Of a stretch of 64,000 bases of DNA, positions 44,260-52,796 are shown one piece after another. The notes under the pieces are model-generated. The model did not search any database and was not told the origin of the DNA. It saw only the letters and a program-made list of their open reading frames with translations. The stretch covers positions 1 to 64,000 of the forward strand of contig JBQTJI010000044.1 in assembly GCA_052387255.1 (NCBI GenBank), in the 5' to 3' direction. Within the stretch, counting starts at the first letter, position 1. The number at the start of each line of letters is the position of its first letter. Position numbers and translations under genes: made by a program. The DNA is from JBBQXK01 sp052387255 (GTDB taxonomy: Bacteria; Pseudomonadota; Alphaproteobacteria; Rhodobacterales; Rhodobacteraceae).

Positions 44260-45639
44260 TCAGCGATAGCAGACGGACTTGACGGCGGCGACCACCTCGG
44301 CCGTGGTCGTCAGCGCCAGTTTTTCAAGGTTCGCGGCATAGGGCATCGGCACGTCTTTCCCTGTGCAGTTCACCACCGGCGCATCGAGATGATCGAACGC
44401 CTTCTGCATGATGACCGCGCCGATGTGGTTGCCGATGGCCCCCACCGGGAACCCTTCCTCGACCGTCACGCAGCGGTTGGTCTTCATGACCGAGGCCAGC
44501 ACCGTGTCATAATCGATGGGGCGCAGGGTGCGCAGGTTGATCACCTCGGCGCTGATCCCTTCCTTGGCCAGGTCCTCGGCGGCGGAAAGCGCGTAGGTCA
44601 GGCCGATGCCGAAGGACACGACGGTGACATCCGACCCTGCCCGCAGGATGGATGCCTTGCCGAAGGGGATGGCGAAACCGGGGTCGGTCGGCACGTCGAA
44701 GCTGCGACCGTAGAGGATTTCGTTTTCGAGGAACACAACCGGGTTCGGGTCGCGGATCGCGGTCTTCATCAGGCCCTTCGCATCCGCCGCCGAATAGGGC
44801 ATGCAGACCTTCAACCCCGGAATGGCCGCGTACCAGGCCGCATAGTCCTGGCTGTGCTGCGCGCCGACGCGGGCCGCAGCCCCGTTCGGCCCCCGGAACA
44901 CCATCGGGCTGCCCATCTGGCCGCCCGACATGTACAGCGTCTTGGCCGCCGAATTGAGGATGTGGTCGATGGCCTGCATCGCGAAGTTGAAGGTCATGAA
45001 CTCGACGATGGGCTTGAGGCCCCCCCAGGACGCGCCGGTCGCGATGCCGGCAAAGCCCATTTCGGTGATCGGCGTATCGACCACGCGTTTCGCCCCGAAT
45101 TCATCCAGCAACCCCTGGGAAATCTTGTAGGCCCCCTGGTATTCGCCCACCTCTTCTCCGATCAGGAACACGGTCGGGTCGGCGCGCATCTCTTCGGCCA
45201 TCGCCTCGCGCAGCGCCTCACGCACCGTCATCGCCTTGGTGGGACCCTCGGGCAGGTCGGCGTGGGGCCAGCCGGATGCGGCCACGACCGGGGCAGGGGG
45301 TGCGGCCACCGGAGCGGCAGCGACCGCTGCCGGGGGCTCGCCTGCGCTTGCCGCGACGGCCACAGCCGCCGCTTTCGGTGCGTCCGAAACGGTCTCGCCC
45401 GCCTCGACCAGCACCATGATCGGCGTGTTCACCTTGACGCCGCCGGTGCCCTCGGCCACCAGGATGCGGCCCACGGTGCCTTCATCCACGGCCTCGAATT
45501 CCATCGTGGCCTTGTCGGTCTCGATCTCGGCCAGGATCTGGCCCGACTTCACCACGTCGCCCTCTTTCACCATCCATTTCGCCAGCGTGCCCTCTTCCAT
45601 CGTGGGCGACAGGGCGGGCATCAGCACTTCGGTTGCCAT
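44260..45639 (-). CDS. pdhB: pyruvate dehydrogenase E1 beta subunit with lipoyl domain
   Basis: This thiamine-diphosphate enzyme subunit (459 aa) decarboxylates pyruvate with PdhA. Unlike most E1 beta proteins it carries an N-terminal lipoyl domain (Lys in IETDKATMEFEAVDEG), a known trait of alphaproteobacteria. An Ala/Pro linker leads to the transketolase-type body (MTVREALREAMAEEMRADPT, VFLIGEEVGEYQGAYKISQG). ATG 45639 has AGGAGG 8 bases upstream; GTG 45648 overlaps the VOC gene. The lipoyl segment is nearly identical at DNA level to that of pdhC. Confidence 0.96.
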   Translation of the reverse strand: MATEVLMPALSPTMEEGTLAKWMVKEGDVVKSGQILAEIETDKATMEFEAVDEGTVGRILVAEGTGGVKVNTPIMVLVEAGETVSDAPKAAAVAVAASAGEPPAAVAAAPVAAPPAPVVAASGWPHADLPEGPTKAMTVREALREAMAEEMRADPTVFLIGEEVGEYQGAYKISQGLLDEFGAKRVVDTPITEMGFAGIATGASWGGLKPIVEFMTFNFAMQAIDHILNSAAKTLYMSGGQMGSPMVFRGPNGAAARVGAQHSQDYAAWYAAIPGLKVCMPYSAADAKGLMKTAIRDPNPVVFLENEILYGRSFDVPTDPGFAIPFGKASILRAGSDVTVVSFGIGLTYALSAAEDLAKEGISAEVINLRTLRPIDYDTVLASVMKTNRCVTVEEGFPVGAIGNHIGAVIMQKAFDHLDAPVVNCTGKDVPMPYAANLEKLALTTTAEVVAAVKSVCYR

Positions 45640-45640
45640 G

Positions 45641-46027
45641 TCAGGCACCTCCTTCAGGCGTGATCATTCCGACGACATTCCCCTCGCCGTCTTCGACATA
45701 GGCGCAGCGACCGATACCGGGATAATCCTCGGGCGGCAGGGCCTCGGCCCCGCCATGGGCCAGGGCCCAGGCATAGCGCTCGTCGCAATCGGCGACCTCG
45801 AAGGTCATCGTGCCCCCGCGCACCGGAGAGCCGGGCAGAGGTGGCTCGGACGTCCGCAGCATCATGCCGCCGGTCAGGCCAAGAGCCTCGCCGATCTGGT
45901 CGCCCTCGATCAGTTGGTAGTCGATGGGCTCGCCCCCCGGCATCGGCGCGAACGTCCAGCCGAACAGGCCACTGTAGAAAGCGCGCGCCCGCGCGCCGTC
46001 CACCACATGTATCTCAAGATGCGGCAT
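45641..46027 (-). CDS. VOC-family (glyoxalase/bleomycin-resistance) protein inside pdh operon
   Basis: This 128-aa vicinal-oxygen-chelate fold protein has a beta-alpha-beta repeat pair. It begins MPHLEIHVVDGARARAFYSG LFGWTF and ends RCAYVEDGEGNVVGMITPEG. The substrate is unknown; possible roles are removal of reactive carbonyls or a regulatory binding function. It lies between pdhA (11 bases) and pdhB (one base between its stop and the pdhB ATG), so it is part of the same mRNA. A start at 46027 agrees with the family beginning. Confidence 0.8.
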   Translation of the reverse strand: MPHLEIHVVDGARARAFYSGLFGWTFAPMPGGEPIDYQLIEGDQIGEALGLTGGMMLRTSEPPLPGSPVRGGTMTFEVADCDERYAWALAHGGAEALPPEDYPGIGRCAYVEDGEGNVVGMITPEGGA

Positions 46028-46038
46028 CCCTGGCCCCC

Positions 46039-47028
46039 TCAGGCGTAGATGTCGGTCCAAAGCTCGCTCAGCGGCGGCTCGGGGCTGTCTTTGGCAAACT
46101 CGGCGCTGTCGTTGACGACGGCCTTGATGTCCTTGTCGATGGCCTTCAGCTCGTCGTCCGTGGCCAGCCCGCCCTGCAGCAGCATGTCGCGGACGTGGTC
46201 GATGGCGTCCTTTTCGCTGCGCATCTTGTCCACTTCCTCGCGCGTGCGGTACTTGGCGGGGTCCGACATCGAGTGGCCGCGATAGCGGTAGGTCATCATT
46301 TCCAGGATATACGGCCCCTTGCCCGCGCGGCAGTGCGCCACGGCCTTGTCGCCGGCCGCCTTCACCGCCAGCACATCCATCCCATCGACCTGCTCGCCAG
46401 GGATTCCATAGGCCAGGCCCCGCCCGAACAGCGTGGTCGACTTGGTCGACCGCTTCACGCTCGTCCCCATCGCATACTGGTTGTTCTCGATCACGAAGAT
46501 CACCGGCAGGTCCCACAACTCGGCCATGTTGTAAGTCTCGTACACCTGCCCCTGGTTCGCCGCGCCGTCGCCGAAATAGGTGAAGGTGACGTTGTCGTTG
46601 CCCAGGTACTTGTCGGCAAAGGCCAGCCCGGCCCCCAGCGGCACCTGCGCGCCGACGATGCCATGCCCGCCGTAGAAATGCTTTTCCTTGGAAAACATGT
46701 GCATCGAGCCGCCCTTCCCCTTGGAATAGCCCCCGATCCGCCCCGTCAGTTCCGCCATCACCCCTTTGGCGTCCATCCCACAGGCCAGCATGTGGCCGTG
46801 GTCGCGGTAGCTGGTGATGCGCTTGTCGCCGGGTTTCGAGGCTGCCTCCAGCCCTACGACGACCGCCTCCTGCCCGATGTACAGATGGCAGAACCCGCCG
46901 ATCAGCCCCATTCCGTACAGCTGCCCCGCCTTTTCCTCGAATCGCCGGATCAGCAGCATGTCGCGGTAGTATTGCAGCAGTTCATCGCGCGAAACGTTTG
47001 ATTTCTCGGCAGGTTTCCTGGCAGCCAT
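46039..47028 (-). CDS. pdhA: pyruvate dehydrogenase E1 alpha subunit
   Basis: This is the thiamine-diphosphate-binding subunit of pyruvate dehydrogenase (329 aa). The cofactor motif is FGDGAANQGQVYETYNMAEL with VIENNQYAMGT after it. GGKGGS-like (YSKGKGGSMHMFSKEKHFYG) and the phosphorylation-loop equivalent YRYRGHSMSDPAKYRTREE are typical. ATG 47028 is preceded by GGGAGAG; longer frames run upstream through non-conserved sequence. It is first in the operon. A near-palindrome, GTTCAACGTTAAAC (47057-47070), lies upstream and could be an operator. Confidence 0.95.
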   Translation of the reverse strand: MAARKPAEKSNVSRDELLQYYRDMLLIRRFEEKAGQLYGMGLIGGFCHLYIGQEAVVVGLEAASKPGDKRITSYRDHGHMLACGMDAKGVMAELTGRIGGYSKGKGGSMHMFSKEKHFYGGHGIVGAQVPLGAGLAFADKYLGNDNVTFTYFGDGAANQGQVYETYNMAELWDLPVIFVIENNQYAMGTSVKRSTKSTTLFGRGLAYGIPGEQVDGMDVLAVKAAGDKAVAHCRAGKGPYILEMMTYRYRGHSMSDPAKYRTREEVDKMRSEKDAIDHVRDMLLQGGLATDDELKAIDKDIKAVVNDSAEFAKDSPEPPLSELWTDIYA

Positions 47029-47137
47029 CGGCGCACTCTCCCCCAGGGGTGGATAGTTCAACGTTAAACGATCTTTAGCGCATCGGAAAAACGAGGGCAA
47101 AAGGAAACTTGCGGGGGGCCAGGACCCCGCGCCAGCC

Positions 47138-47812
47138 CTAAGCCCCCGCGTCGCGCAGGGTCCGGTCGTCGGCGTTCGCCAGCCGGTCCATCTGTTTCTG
47201 CAGCTCGCCAAGCGCCCGCATCAGCCCCTTCATCACGGGGTCGCAGGTCATCCTGAACCGGCCCATCCGCACCACCTTGGTCCGGATCAACTCTTGCGCC
47301 ATGCGGTCGTCCTTCAGCGGCATCCGCATCTTGTCGCGGCGCAGGGCCCGCAGGGTGTCCACCTGCGCCTTCATCGTCTGCGCCAGGCGTTCCTGCACCT
47401 TGCGGTCGCGCTCGGTCCCCTTGCGCTTCTTGTCGTCCTTGATGTGGGCGCGCACCGTCTCGACCAGCTCCTGCGCCGCCGCGATGTGGGGCGCTGCGAT
47501 GGCGGAACAGACGCTGTCGACATGCGCGCGGGCCAGTTCCTCCAGCCGCCGGTGGCCATCGCGCCGCAGGTCCGCGATGTCGCGGTGCCAGACGACCAGG
47601 GCCGCGCGGAACGCCCCCGTCATGGTCTTGAGCAACATGCGCGGCGTGCGGTCCAGGACACGCTCCAACTCGTCGCAGTCGGCCAGGAAATCCTGCCAGT
47701 CCTCGATCCGGTCGCCGGGCTTGCGCCGCAGCGCCTCCATCAGCTTGGCCGCGTCCAGGGTGCGCAGCTTGTCGGGGCGGACCGCACGCCACTCGGCCTT
47801 GGACAGGGTCAT
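47138..47812 (-). CDS. hypothetical helical protein (224 aa)
   Basis: I recognise no family. The protein is soluble, highly charged and predicted helical throughout (WHRDIADLRRDGHRRLEELA, RAHIKDDKKRKGTERDRKV, QERLAQTMKAQVDTLRALRR). It has a single cysteine pair at most and no signal or membrane segment. The ATG at 47812 (MTLSKAEWRAVRPDKLRTLD) has GGGAGAA upstream. It lies between the ftsB-like gene and pdhA on the same strand. A coiled-coil or nucleic-acid-associated role is possible but unproven. Confidence 0.65.
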   Translation of the reverse strand: MTLSKAEWRAVRPDKLRTLDAAKLMEALRRKPGDRIEDWQDFLADCDELERVLDRTPRMLLKTMTGAFRAALVVWHRDIADLRRDGHRRLEELARAHVDSVCSAIAAPHIAAAQELVETVRAHIKDDKKRKGTERDRKVQERLAQTMKAQVDTLRALRRDKMRMPLKDDRMAQELIRTKVVRMGRFRMTCDPVMKGLMRALGELQKQMDRLANADDRTLRDAGA

Positions 47813-47877
47813 GCAGTGTTCTCCCGCGACGGGCAAGGCTAGGGTCGGCCTGCGGGGGGCGTCAAGGCGAATGCAGA

Positions 47878-48180
47878 TCAGCGGATGACGATCTCGTCCG
47901 CCCGCACATAGCCCAGCACGTCGCGCGCCTGCTGGTCCAGCAGGTCCAGGTCCAGATAGTCGTCCGACAGCCGCCGCGTCAGGTTCTCGATGGCCGCCAG
48001 TTCGGTCGCCAGCTGGTCGCGCACCGCCTCCAGGTCGCGCTGCTCGGACGCGATCTGCACCTGCCGGAACAGGCCATACTCGCCCTGCACCGCCGCGAGC
48101 GCAAAGTAGATGCCGACCACGACGGACCCCGCCATCAACAGCAGGGATCCATAGGCGGGTCGCGTGCGCGGTGGGGTCAT
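47878..48180 (-). CDS. ftsB: septum formation initiator (FtsB/DivIC-like)
   Basis: This small bitopic protein (100 aa) has one N-terminal membrane helix (YGSLLLMAGSVVVGIYFALA) and a periplasmic coiled coil (ASEQRDLEAVRDQLATELAA). It ends in a short conserved part (LDQQARDVLGYVRADEIVIR), the hallmark of FtsB/DivIC proteins that link FtsL and FtsQ at the division site. ATG 48180 gives the expected size. The place between fba and the pdh genes is familiar for alphaproteobacteria. Confidence 0.85.
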   Translation of the reverse strand: MTPPRTRPAYGSLLLMAGSVVVGIYFALAAVQGEYGLFRQVQIASEQRDLEAVRDQLATELAAIENLTRRLSDDYLDLDLLDQQARDVLGYVRADEIVIR

Positions 48181-48313
48181 GGTGCTGCCTCGGATCGTCC
48201 GCCCCTCGGATCCGGGGGCAGTTATCCACAGCGTGCCACAGCCGATGCCCCCTTGGGAATCCCCAAAATGCCGCACATCGCAGAAATCCCGCCCGGTCAA
48301 CCGCTTGGGCGGG

Positions 48314-49204
48314 CTATCCCGCGACCGACGCGGCATGGATCGACGCGATGGCCCCGGCCAGCACCGCATCGAACTCGGCTTCGGTCTGCTGTGCGGACAG
48401 CCCTTCGCTCAGCGCGCGGCTGAAACTGGCGATGATGCCCCGGTTGCGCGCCAGGATCGCGTTGGCCGCGTCGCGCGCATGCCCGCCCGACAGCGCCACC
48501 ACCTTCAGCACCGCCGGATGATCCACCAGCGGCGCATAGAAATTGTCCACCGTGGGCAGCGACAGCTTCAGCATCACCTGCCGCCCTTCAGGCAGCATCT
48601 CGAGCCGCTTGAGGATCTCGGCCTGCAACAGCGCCTCGGCCTGCGCCTTGTCGGGGATCGAGATCGTCACCTCGGGCTCGAGGATCGGCATCAGCCCATG
48701 CGCCGCCACCTGGTCGCCGATGGCGAACTGCTGCGCCACGATGGCGGCGATGCCCCCCGCATTGGCCGCGTTGACGACCGAGCGTTCCTTGGTGCCGAAG
48801 ATGCCCGCCCCGGCCGCCCGATCCAGCAGCGCATCGAGGCCCGGAATGGGCTTCATCAGTTGCACCCCGTCCGCCTCGGCCTCCAGCCCCTTGTCGATCT
48901 TCAGGAACGGCACGACATGGCGGTTCTCCCACAGGTAGGTGGCGGTCGGAATGCCGTCGATGTCGCGGTCCATGGTCTGCTCGAACAGGATCGCGCCCAC
49001 CACCTTGTCGCCGCTGAATGCCGGCGACTTGATGATCCGGGCGCGCATCGCATGGATCAGGTCGTACATCTGGCTCTCGCCCGCATAGGCGCTTTCCTCG
49101 ATCCCGTACTGGCGCAGGGCCTTGGGCGTGGACCCCCCGCTCTGGTCAAGTGCGGCGATAAAGCCCCTGCCGTTGCGGACCTGTTCCGTCATTGCGTTGG
49201 CCAT
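48314..49204 (-). CDS. fructose-bisphosphate aldolase, class I
   Basis: This Schiff-base aldolase (296 aa) splits fructose 1,6-bisphosphate in glycolysis and gluconeogenesis. Class I features are GRGFIAALDQSGGSTPKAL near the start, VVPFLKIDKGLEAEADGVQL and MLKLSLPTVDNFY with candidate catalytic lysines. It has the size of the bacterial class I type (Staphylococcus Fda-like), not the archaeal DhnA type. It lies downstream of pgk on the same strand with a repeat-bearing gap of 192 bases. Confidence 0.92.
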   Translation of the reverse strand: MANAMTEQVRNGRGFIAALDQSGGSTPKALRQYGIEESAYAGESQMYDLIHAMRARIIKSPAFSGDKVVGAILFEQTMDRDIDGIPTATYLWENRHVVPFLKIDKGLEAEADGVQLMKPIPGLDALLDRAAGAGIFGTKERSVVNAANAGGIAAIVAQQFAIGDQVAAHGLMPILEPEVTISIPDKAQAEALLQAEILKRLEMLPEGRQVMLKLSLPTVDNFYAPLVDHPAVLKVVALSGGHARDAANAILARNRGIIASFSRALSEGLSAQQTEAEFDAVLAGAIASIHAASVAG

Positions 49205-49322
49205 GGTGCCACGTTCTCCCTGCCTGATCCCGTTTCCCGTTCGATAGACGCTGCCTTGCGCCCGCGCAATGCGGCACATCCGCGAAAGGCCGCCCGGGCT
49301 TCAGGCGCTGCCCGTGCCACCC

Positions 49323-49370
49323 GCGCCCCCTCTCCCCTCGCGGGAGAGGGCCGGGGTGAGGGGGGGGCGC
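49323..49370 (-). repeat. dispersed REP-like repeat, type B, copy 3
   Basis: This inverted copy of the element at 32981-33027 reads on the plus strand GCGCCCCCTCTCCCCTCGCG, GGAGAGGGCCGGGGTGAGG, GGGGGGGCGC. It lies between pgk and fba, right after the pgk stop in transcription direction. Confidence 0.75.
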
Positions 49371-49396
49371 GCCGAAGGTGCGGCCAGCCCCCCCGG

Positions 49397-50587
49397 TCAC
49401 CGCATCAGCGCTGCCACACCCGGCAGGTCCTTGCCCTCCATCCACTCCAGGAACGCGCCGCCTGCGGTGGAGATGAACGTGAAATCCCCCGCCACCCCCG
49501 CCTGGTTCAGCGCCGACACCGTGTCGCCGCCGCCCGCGACCGACACCAGCGCCCCCGCCCGCGTCAGCCGCGCCACCTCGCGCGCCGCCGCATTGGTCGC
49601 GGCGTCGAAGGGCGCAATCTCGAAGGCCCCGAGCGGTCCGTTCCAGATCAGTGTCTTCGCCGCCCCGAACACCGCCGCCAGCGCCGCCACCGTCGCAGGC
49701 CCTGCATCCAGGATCATCGCATCCGTCGGGCAGGCGGTGACCGCCAGCGTCTCGGACGGCGCGCCCGCCTTGAACGCGCGCGCGACGACGATGTCGGTCG
49801 GCAGATGGATGGTGCATCCCGCCGCCTGCGCCTTGTCCAGAATCCCGCGCGCCGTGCCCGCCATGTCGCGCTCGGCCAGGCTTTTGCCCACCTCGACCCC
49901 CTGCGCCACAAGGAACGTGTTCGCCATGCCCCCCCCGATCACCAGATGATCGACGCGGCCCACCAGGTTGCCCAGCAACTCCAGCTTGGTCGACACCTTG
50001 GCACCCCCCACCACCGCCACCACGGGCCGCACCGGACTGCCCAAAGCCGCCTCCAGCGCCCGCAGTTCCGCCTCCATCAGCCGCCCCGCGCAGCACGGCA
50101 GCAGATGCGCCACGCCTGCGGTCGACGCATGCGCCCGGTGCGCCGCCGAAAACGCGTCGTTCACGAACACCTCGCCCAGGGCGGCCATCGAGGAGGCAAG
50201 ACCCGGATCGTTCTTCTCCTCGCCCGCATGGAACCGCGTGTTTTCCAGCAGCACCACATCGCCCGGCCCGGCTGCGGCAATGGCAGCCTCGGCCGCCGCA
50301 CCGATGCAGTCCGAACCGAACACCACGCGCCGCCCCAAGGCCGCCGCCAACGCCCCCTGCACATGCACAAGGCTCATCTCCGGCACGACGCGCCCCTTCG
50401 GCCGGTCGAAATGCGCCAGCAGCACCGGCTTGCCCCCCCTGGCGATCACGTCCGCGACGGTCGGCACGATCTTGTCGATGCGCGTCGTGTCGGTGATGCG
50501 CCCCCCCTCCATCGGCACGTTCACGTCCACCCGCACCAGCACCACCTTGCCCGACAGGTCCATCTCGTCCAGCGTCTTCCAGCCCAT
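49397..50587 (-). CDS. pgk: phosphoglycerate kinase
   Basis: This glycolytic kinase (396 aa, family length) interconverts 1,3-bisphosphoglycerate and 3-phosphoglycerate. Signatures are KVVLVRVDVNVPMEGGRITD, LLAHFDRPKGRVVPEMSLVH, VLLENTRFHAGEEKNDPGLA, FVNDAFSAAHRAHASTAG, VVGGAKVSTKLELLGNLV and the C-terminal SVAGGGDTVSALNQAG. It opens the pgk-fba unit and is divergent from the cyclophilin pair. Confidence 0.97.
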   Translation of the reverse strand: MGWKTLDEMDLSGKVVLVRVDVNVPMEGGRITDTTRIDKIVPTVADVIARGGKPVLLAHFDRPKGRVVPEMSLVHVQGALAAALGRRVVFGSDCIGAAAEAAIAAAGPGDVVLLENTRFHAGEEKNDPGLASSMAALGEVFVNDAFSAAHRAHASTAGVAHLLPCCAGRLMEAELRALEAALGSPVRPVVAVVGGAKVSTKLELLGNLVGRVDHLVIGGGMANTFLVAQGVEVGKSLAERDMAGTARGILDKAQAAGCTIHLPTDIVVARAFKAGAPSETLAVTACPTDAMILDAGPATVAALAAVFGAAKTLIWNGPLGAFEIAPFDAATNAAAREVARLTRAGALVSVAGGGDTVSALNQAGVAGDFTFISTAGGAFLEWMEGKDLPGVAALMR

Positions 50588-50727
50588 CGGTTCCTCCCAG
50601 GATTTGCCCCCTTGTCGGCAGAACCGGGCAGGGCGTCAACTGTTCCGATCACGCGGGTTTGCCCTTCCCACCGGGCCCGCGCGCGACTAGAACGCGGCCC
50701 AACCGCGACCGACAGGGAGGCACCACG

Positions 50728-51237
50728 ATGCCCGAGATCACCGACCCCGAGAACACCATCCTGATGACGCTGAAAGGCGGCACCGTCACGATCCAGCTTC
50801 TGCCCGACGTGGCCCCCCAGCACACCGCCCGGATGAAGGACCTCGCCCGCGCGGGATCCTACGACAACGTCTGCTTCCACCGCGTGATCGACGGCTTCAT
50901 GGCGCAGACCGGCGACGTGGCCAACGGCAACATGGAGCGGGATTTCAACCTGCGCCGCGCGGGTACCGGCGGGTCCGACCTGCCCGACCTGTCGGCCGAA
51001 TTCTCGAAACTGCCGCATGACCGGGGCACGCTGGGGGCGGCGCGGTCATCCAGCCCGAACAGCGCCAACTCGCAGTTCTTCATCAACTTTTCCGACAACC
51101 ACTTCCTCAACAACAACTACACCGTCTATGGCCGGGTCATCGCGGGCATGGAACATGTCGATGCGATCACGCGGGGCGAACCGCCCGCCAGCCCCGACCG
51201 CATGATCAGCGTCAAGGTGGCCGCCGATGTCGCGTAA
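50728..51237 (+). CDS. cytoplasmic cyclophilin-type peptidyl-prolyl isomerase
   Basis: This cyclophilin (169 aa) without signal peptide catalyses proline isomerisation during folding in the cytoplasm. The catalytic Arg-Phe-Gln set is recognisable in VCFHRVIDGFMAQTGDVANG and SPNSANSQFFINFSDNHFLN. The ATG at 50728 has GGGAGG upstream. Its end overlaps the start of the next, exported cyclophilin by 11 bases, so the two are translationally coupled. Confidence 0.94.
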   Translation: MPEITDPENTILMTLKGGTVTIQLLPDVAPQHTARMKDLARAGSYDNVCFHRVIDGFMAQTGDVANGNMERDFNLRRAGTGGSDLPDLSAEFSKLPHDRGTLGAARSSSPNSANSQFFINFSDNHFLNNNYTVYGRVIAGMEHVDAITRGEPPASPDRMISVKVAADVA

Positions 51238-51784
51238 GCTGGCCCTCGCCCTGGCACTGCTGGCCGGCCCCGCCATCGCCCAGGACGGCCCCGGCCCCAA
51301 CCTGGTGATCGAGGTTGCAGGCCAGGCCAACGGTCGCATCGTCATCGACCTGCGCCCCGACCTGGCCCCGCGGCACGTCGCCCAGATCACAGCACTTGCC
51401 GCCGAAGGGGCCTACGACGGCGTCGTCTTCCACCGCGTGATCGAGGGCTTCATGGCCCAGACCGGCGATGTCCAGTTCGGCAAGGGGGATGACCTGTCGG
51501 CGGCGGGCACCGGCGGCTCGACCAAGCCCGACCTTCCGGCCGAGTTCTCGAAGGAATCCTTCCGGCGCGGCATCGTCGGCATGGCCCGCGCGCAGGACCC
51601 GAACAGCGCCAACTCGCAGTTCTTCATCATGTTCACCGAATACCCCAGCCTGGACGGCCAATACACCGTCGTGGGCCAGGTCGTCGCGGGCATGGAGGTG
51701 GTCGATGCCATCAAGCGCGGCGCGGGCGGCAACGGAGAGGTGACCGACCCCGACCGCATGGCCAAGGTCACGGTGCAGCCCTGA
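51227..51784 (+). CDS. periplasmic cyclophilin-type peptidyl-prolyl isomerase
   Basis: This is the exported twin of the preceding gene (185 aa). A signal peptide (MSRKLALALALLAGPAIA, then QDG) precedes a cyclophilin domain with VVFHRVIEGFMAQTGDVQFG and DPNSANSQFFIMFTEYPSLD. It assists folding in the periplasm. The tandem cytoplasmic/periplasmic arrangement likely arose by duplication. Confidence 0.94.
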   Translation: MSRKLALALALLAGPAIAQDGPGPNLVIEVAGQANGRIVIDLRPDLAPRHVAQITALAAEGAYDGVVFHRVIEGFMAQTGDVQFGKGDDLSAAGTGGSTKPDLPAEFSKESFRRGIVGMARAQDPNSANSQFFIMFTEYPSLDGQYTVVGQVVAGMEVVDAIKRGAGGNGEVTDPDRMAKVTVQP

Positions 51785-51792
51785 CTTGATTT

Positions 51793-51830
51793 CCACGCGT
51801 TCTGACGCCATATTGCGTCAGGATGCGTGG
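51793..51830 (+). promoter_or_regulatory. nested dyad operator of the Xre-RES module
   Basis: Two inverted repeats share one centre. Outer CCACGC (51793-51798) pairs with GCGTGG (51825-51830), and inner TGACGC (51803-51808) pairs with GCGTCA (51815-51820), around CATATT. It ends 8 bases before the antitoxin start, the expected place for autorepression by an Xre-type antitoxin or antitoxin-toxin complex. Confidence 0.65.
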
Positions 51831-51838
51831 AGATGACC

Positions 51839-52189
51839 ATGAATGTCGCCGCACTGACCGAAGCCGCCCGTTTCTCGCCACGCCGCATCGCCGACCACCT
51901 GCTGACATCGGTGGACGAGGTCGCGCGTTCGGTCGGCCTTGGCCGCGATGCCGTCATCCGCCGCGACCGCGCGACCAGCCCCCGCACGCAGCGCCGCCTG
52001 CGCGAGATGGTCGAGATCCTGAACCGCGTCACGCCCCGCTTCGGTTCGGACCTCGTGGCCTATGCCTGGTACCGCTCGGAACCGCTGCCGGGCTTTGGCG
52101 GCAAGACCGCGATGCACCTCGTGGCCGAGGGGCGCGCGGCCGAGGTGATGGATACGATCGACGCCGTAGACGCGGGCATATTCGCCTGA
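51839..52189 (+). CDS. Xre/MbcA/ParS-type antitoxin
   Basis: This 116-aa antitoxin is the partner of a RES toxin. The N-terminal helix-turn-helix-like part includes AARFSPRRIADHLLTSVDEV and ARSVGLGRDAVIRRDR. The C-terminal MbcA/ParS toxin-binding domain is FGSDLVAYAWYRSEPLPGFG, GKTAMHLVAEGRAAEVMDTI, a very typical ending. The ATG at 51839 has GGAG 6 bases upstream; GTG 51827 and ATG 51833 are in-frame options. It is followed without a gap by the toxin gene. Confidence 0.88.
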   Translation: MNVAALTEAARFSPRRIADHLLTSVDEVARSVGLGRDAVIRRDRATSPRTQRRLREMVEILNRVTPRFGSDLVAYAWYRSEPLPGFGGKTAMHLVAEGRAAEVMDTIDAVDAGIFA

Positions 52190-52699
52190 ATGCGCCATGC
52201 GGGGCTGGCGTACAGGGCGCTGAATCCGGTCTGGGCGGGCGATCCCCGGTCGGGCGAAGGCGCGCGCCGCCATGGTGGCCGGTTCAATGCGCGCGGCACA
52301 CCCGCCCTCTATCTCTCCCTCGATGCCATGACGGCGGTGCGCGAGGTCAGCCAGATCGGCGCGGCCCTGCAGCCGACCCTGCTGGTCACCTTCGCGGTCG
52401 ATGCAGGCCCGGTGTTCGACGCGACCGACCCGGCGTTGCTGGCAACGCGCGGGGTCACGCCGGATGCGCTCGCCGCGAACGACTGGCGCATCGCTATGCG
52501 CGACCATGGCATCGCGCCCACCCAGTCCTTGGCCGCAGCCCTGATCGAACAGGGCTTCGCCGGCCTCCGCGCCCCCAGCTTTGCGCGCGGCGTTCCGCCG
52601 GGGGCCGCGAACCTGATCCTCTGGCACTGGGGCCCCGACCTGCCCGCACAGGTACGCCTGATCGACGACGAGGAGCGACTGCGGACCGCAAGCGACTGA
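52190..52699 (+). CDS. RES-domain toxin
   Basis: This 169-aa RES family toxin belongs to a class whose members degrade or phosphorolyse NAD+ or modify Prs by ADP-ribosylation. The name residues are seen: Arg31 in HGGRFNARGTPALYLS, Glu52 in AMTAVREVSQIG and Ser130 in LRAPSFARGVPPGAANLILW, plus Tyr41. All appear intact, so it is probably active. Its ATG follows directly on the antitoxin stop, ensuring coupled synthesis. Confidence 0.88.
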   Translation: MRHAGLAYRALNPVWAGDPRSGEGARRHGGRFNARGTPALYLSLDAMTAVREVSQIGAALQPTLLVTFAVDAGPVFDATDPALLATRGVTPDALAANDWRIAMRDHGIAPTQSLAAALIEQGFAGLRAPSFARGVPPGAANLILWHWGPDLPAQVRLIDDEERLRTASD

Positions 52700-52714
52700 T
52701 TCGCAAAAACCAAT

Positions 52715-52784
52715 CGCCCCGGCGCAGGCCGGCGCCCCGATCCGCAGCACGAAACCTGTCAAGGCCCCGGCCTGCGCCGGGGCG
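52715..52784. repeat. 18-bp inverted repeat downstream of the RES gene
   Basis: CGCCCCGGCGCAGGCCGG (52715-52732) is the exact reverse complement of CCGGCCTGCGCCGGGGCG (52767-52784), with 34 bases between. It separates the convergent RES and tyrS genes and may end both transcripts. The unit is a common GC-rich dispersed repeat type in high-GC proteobacteria. Confidence 0.7.
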
Positions 52785-52796
52785 ACCGGTCGAAGA

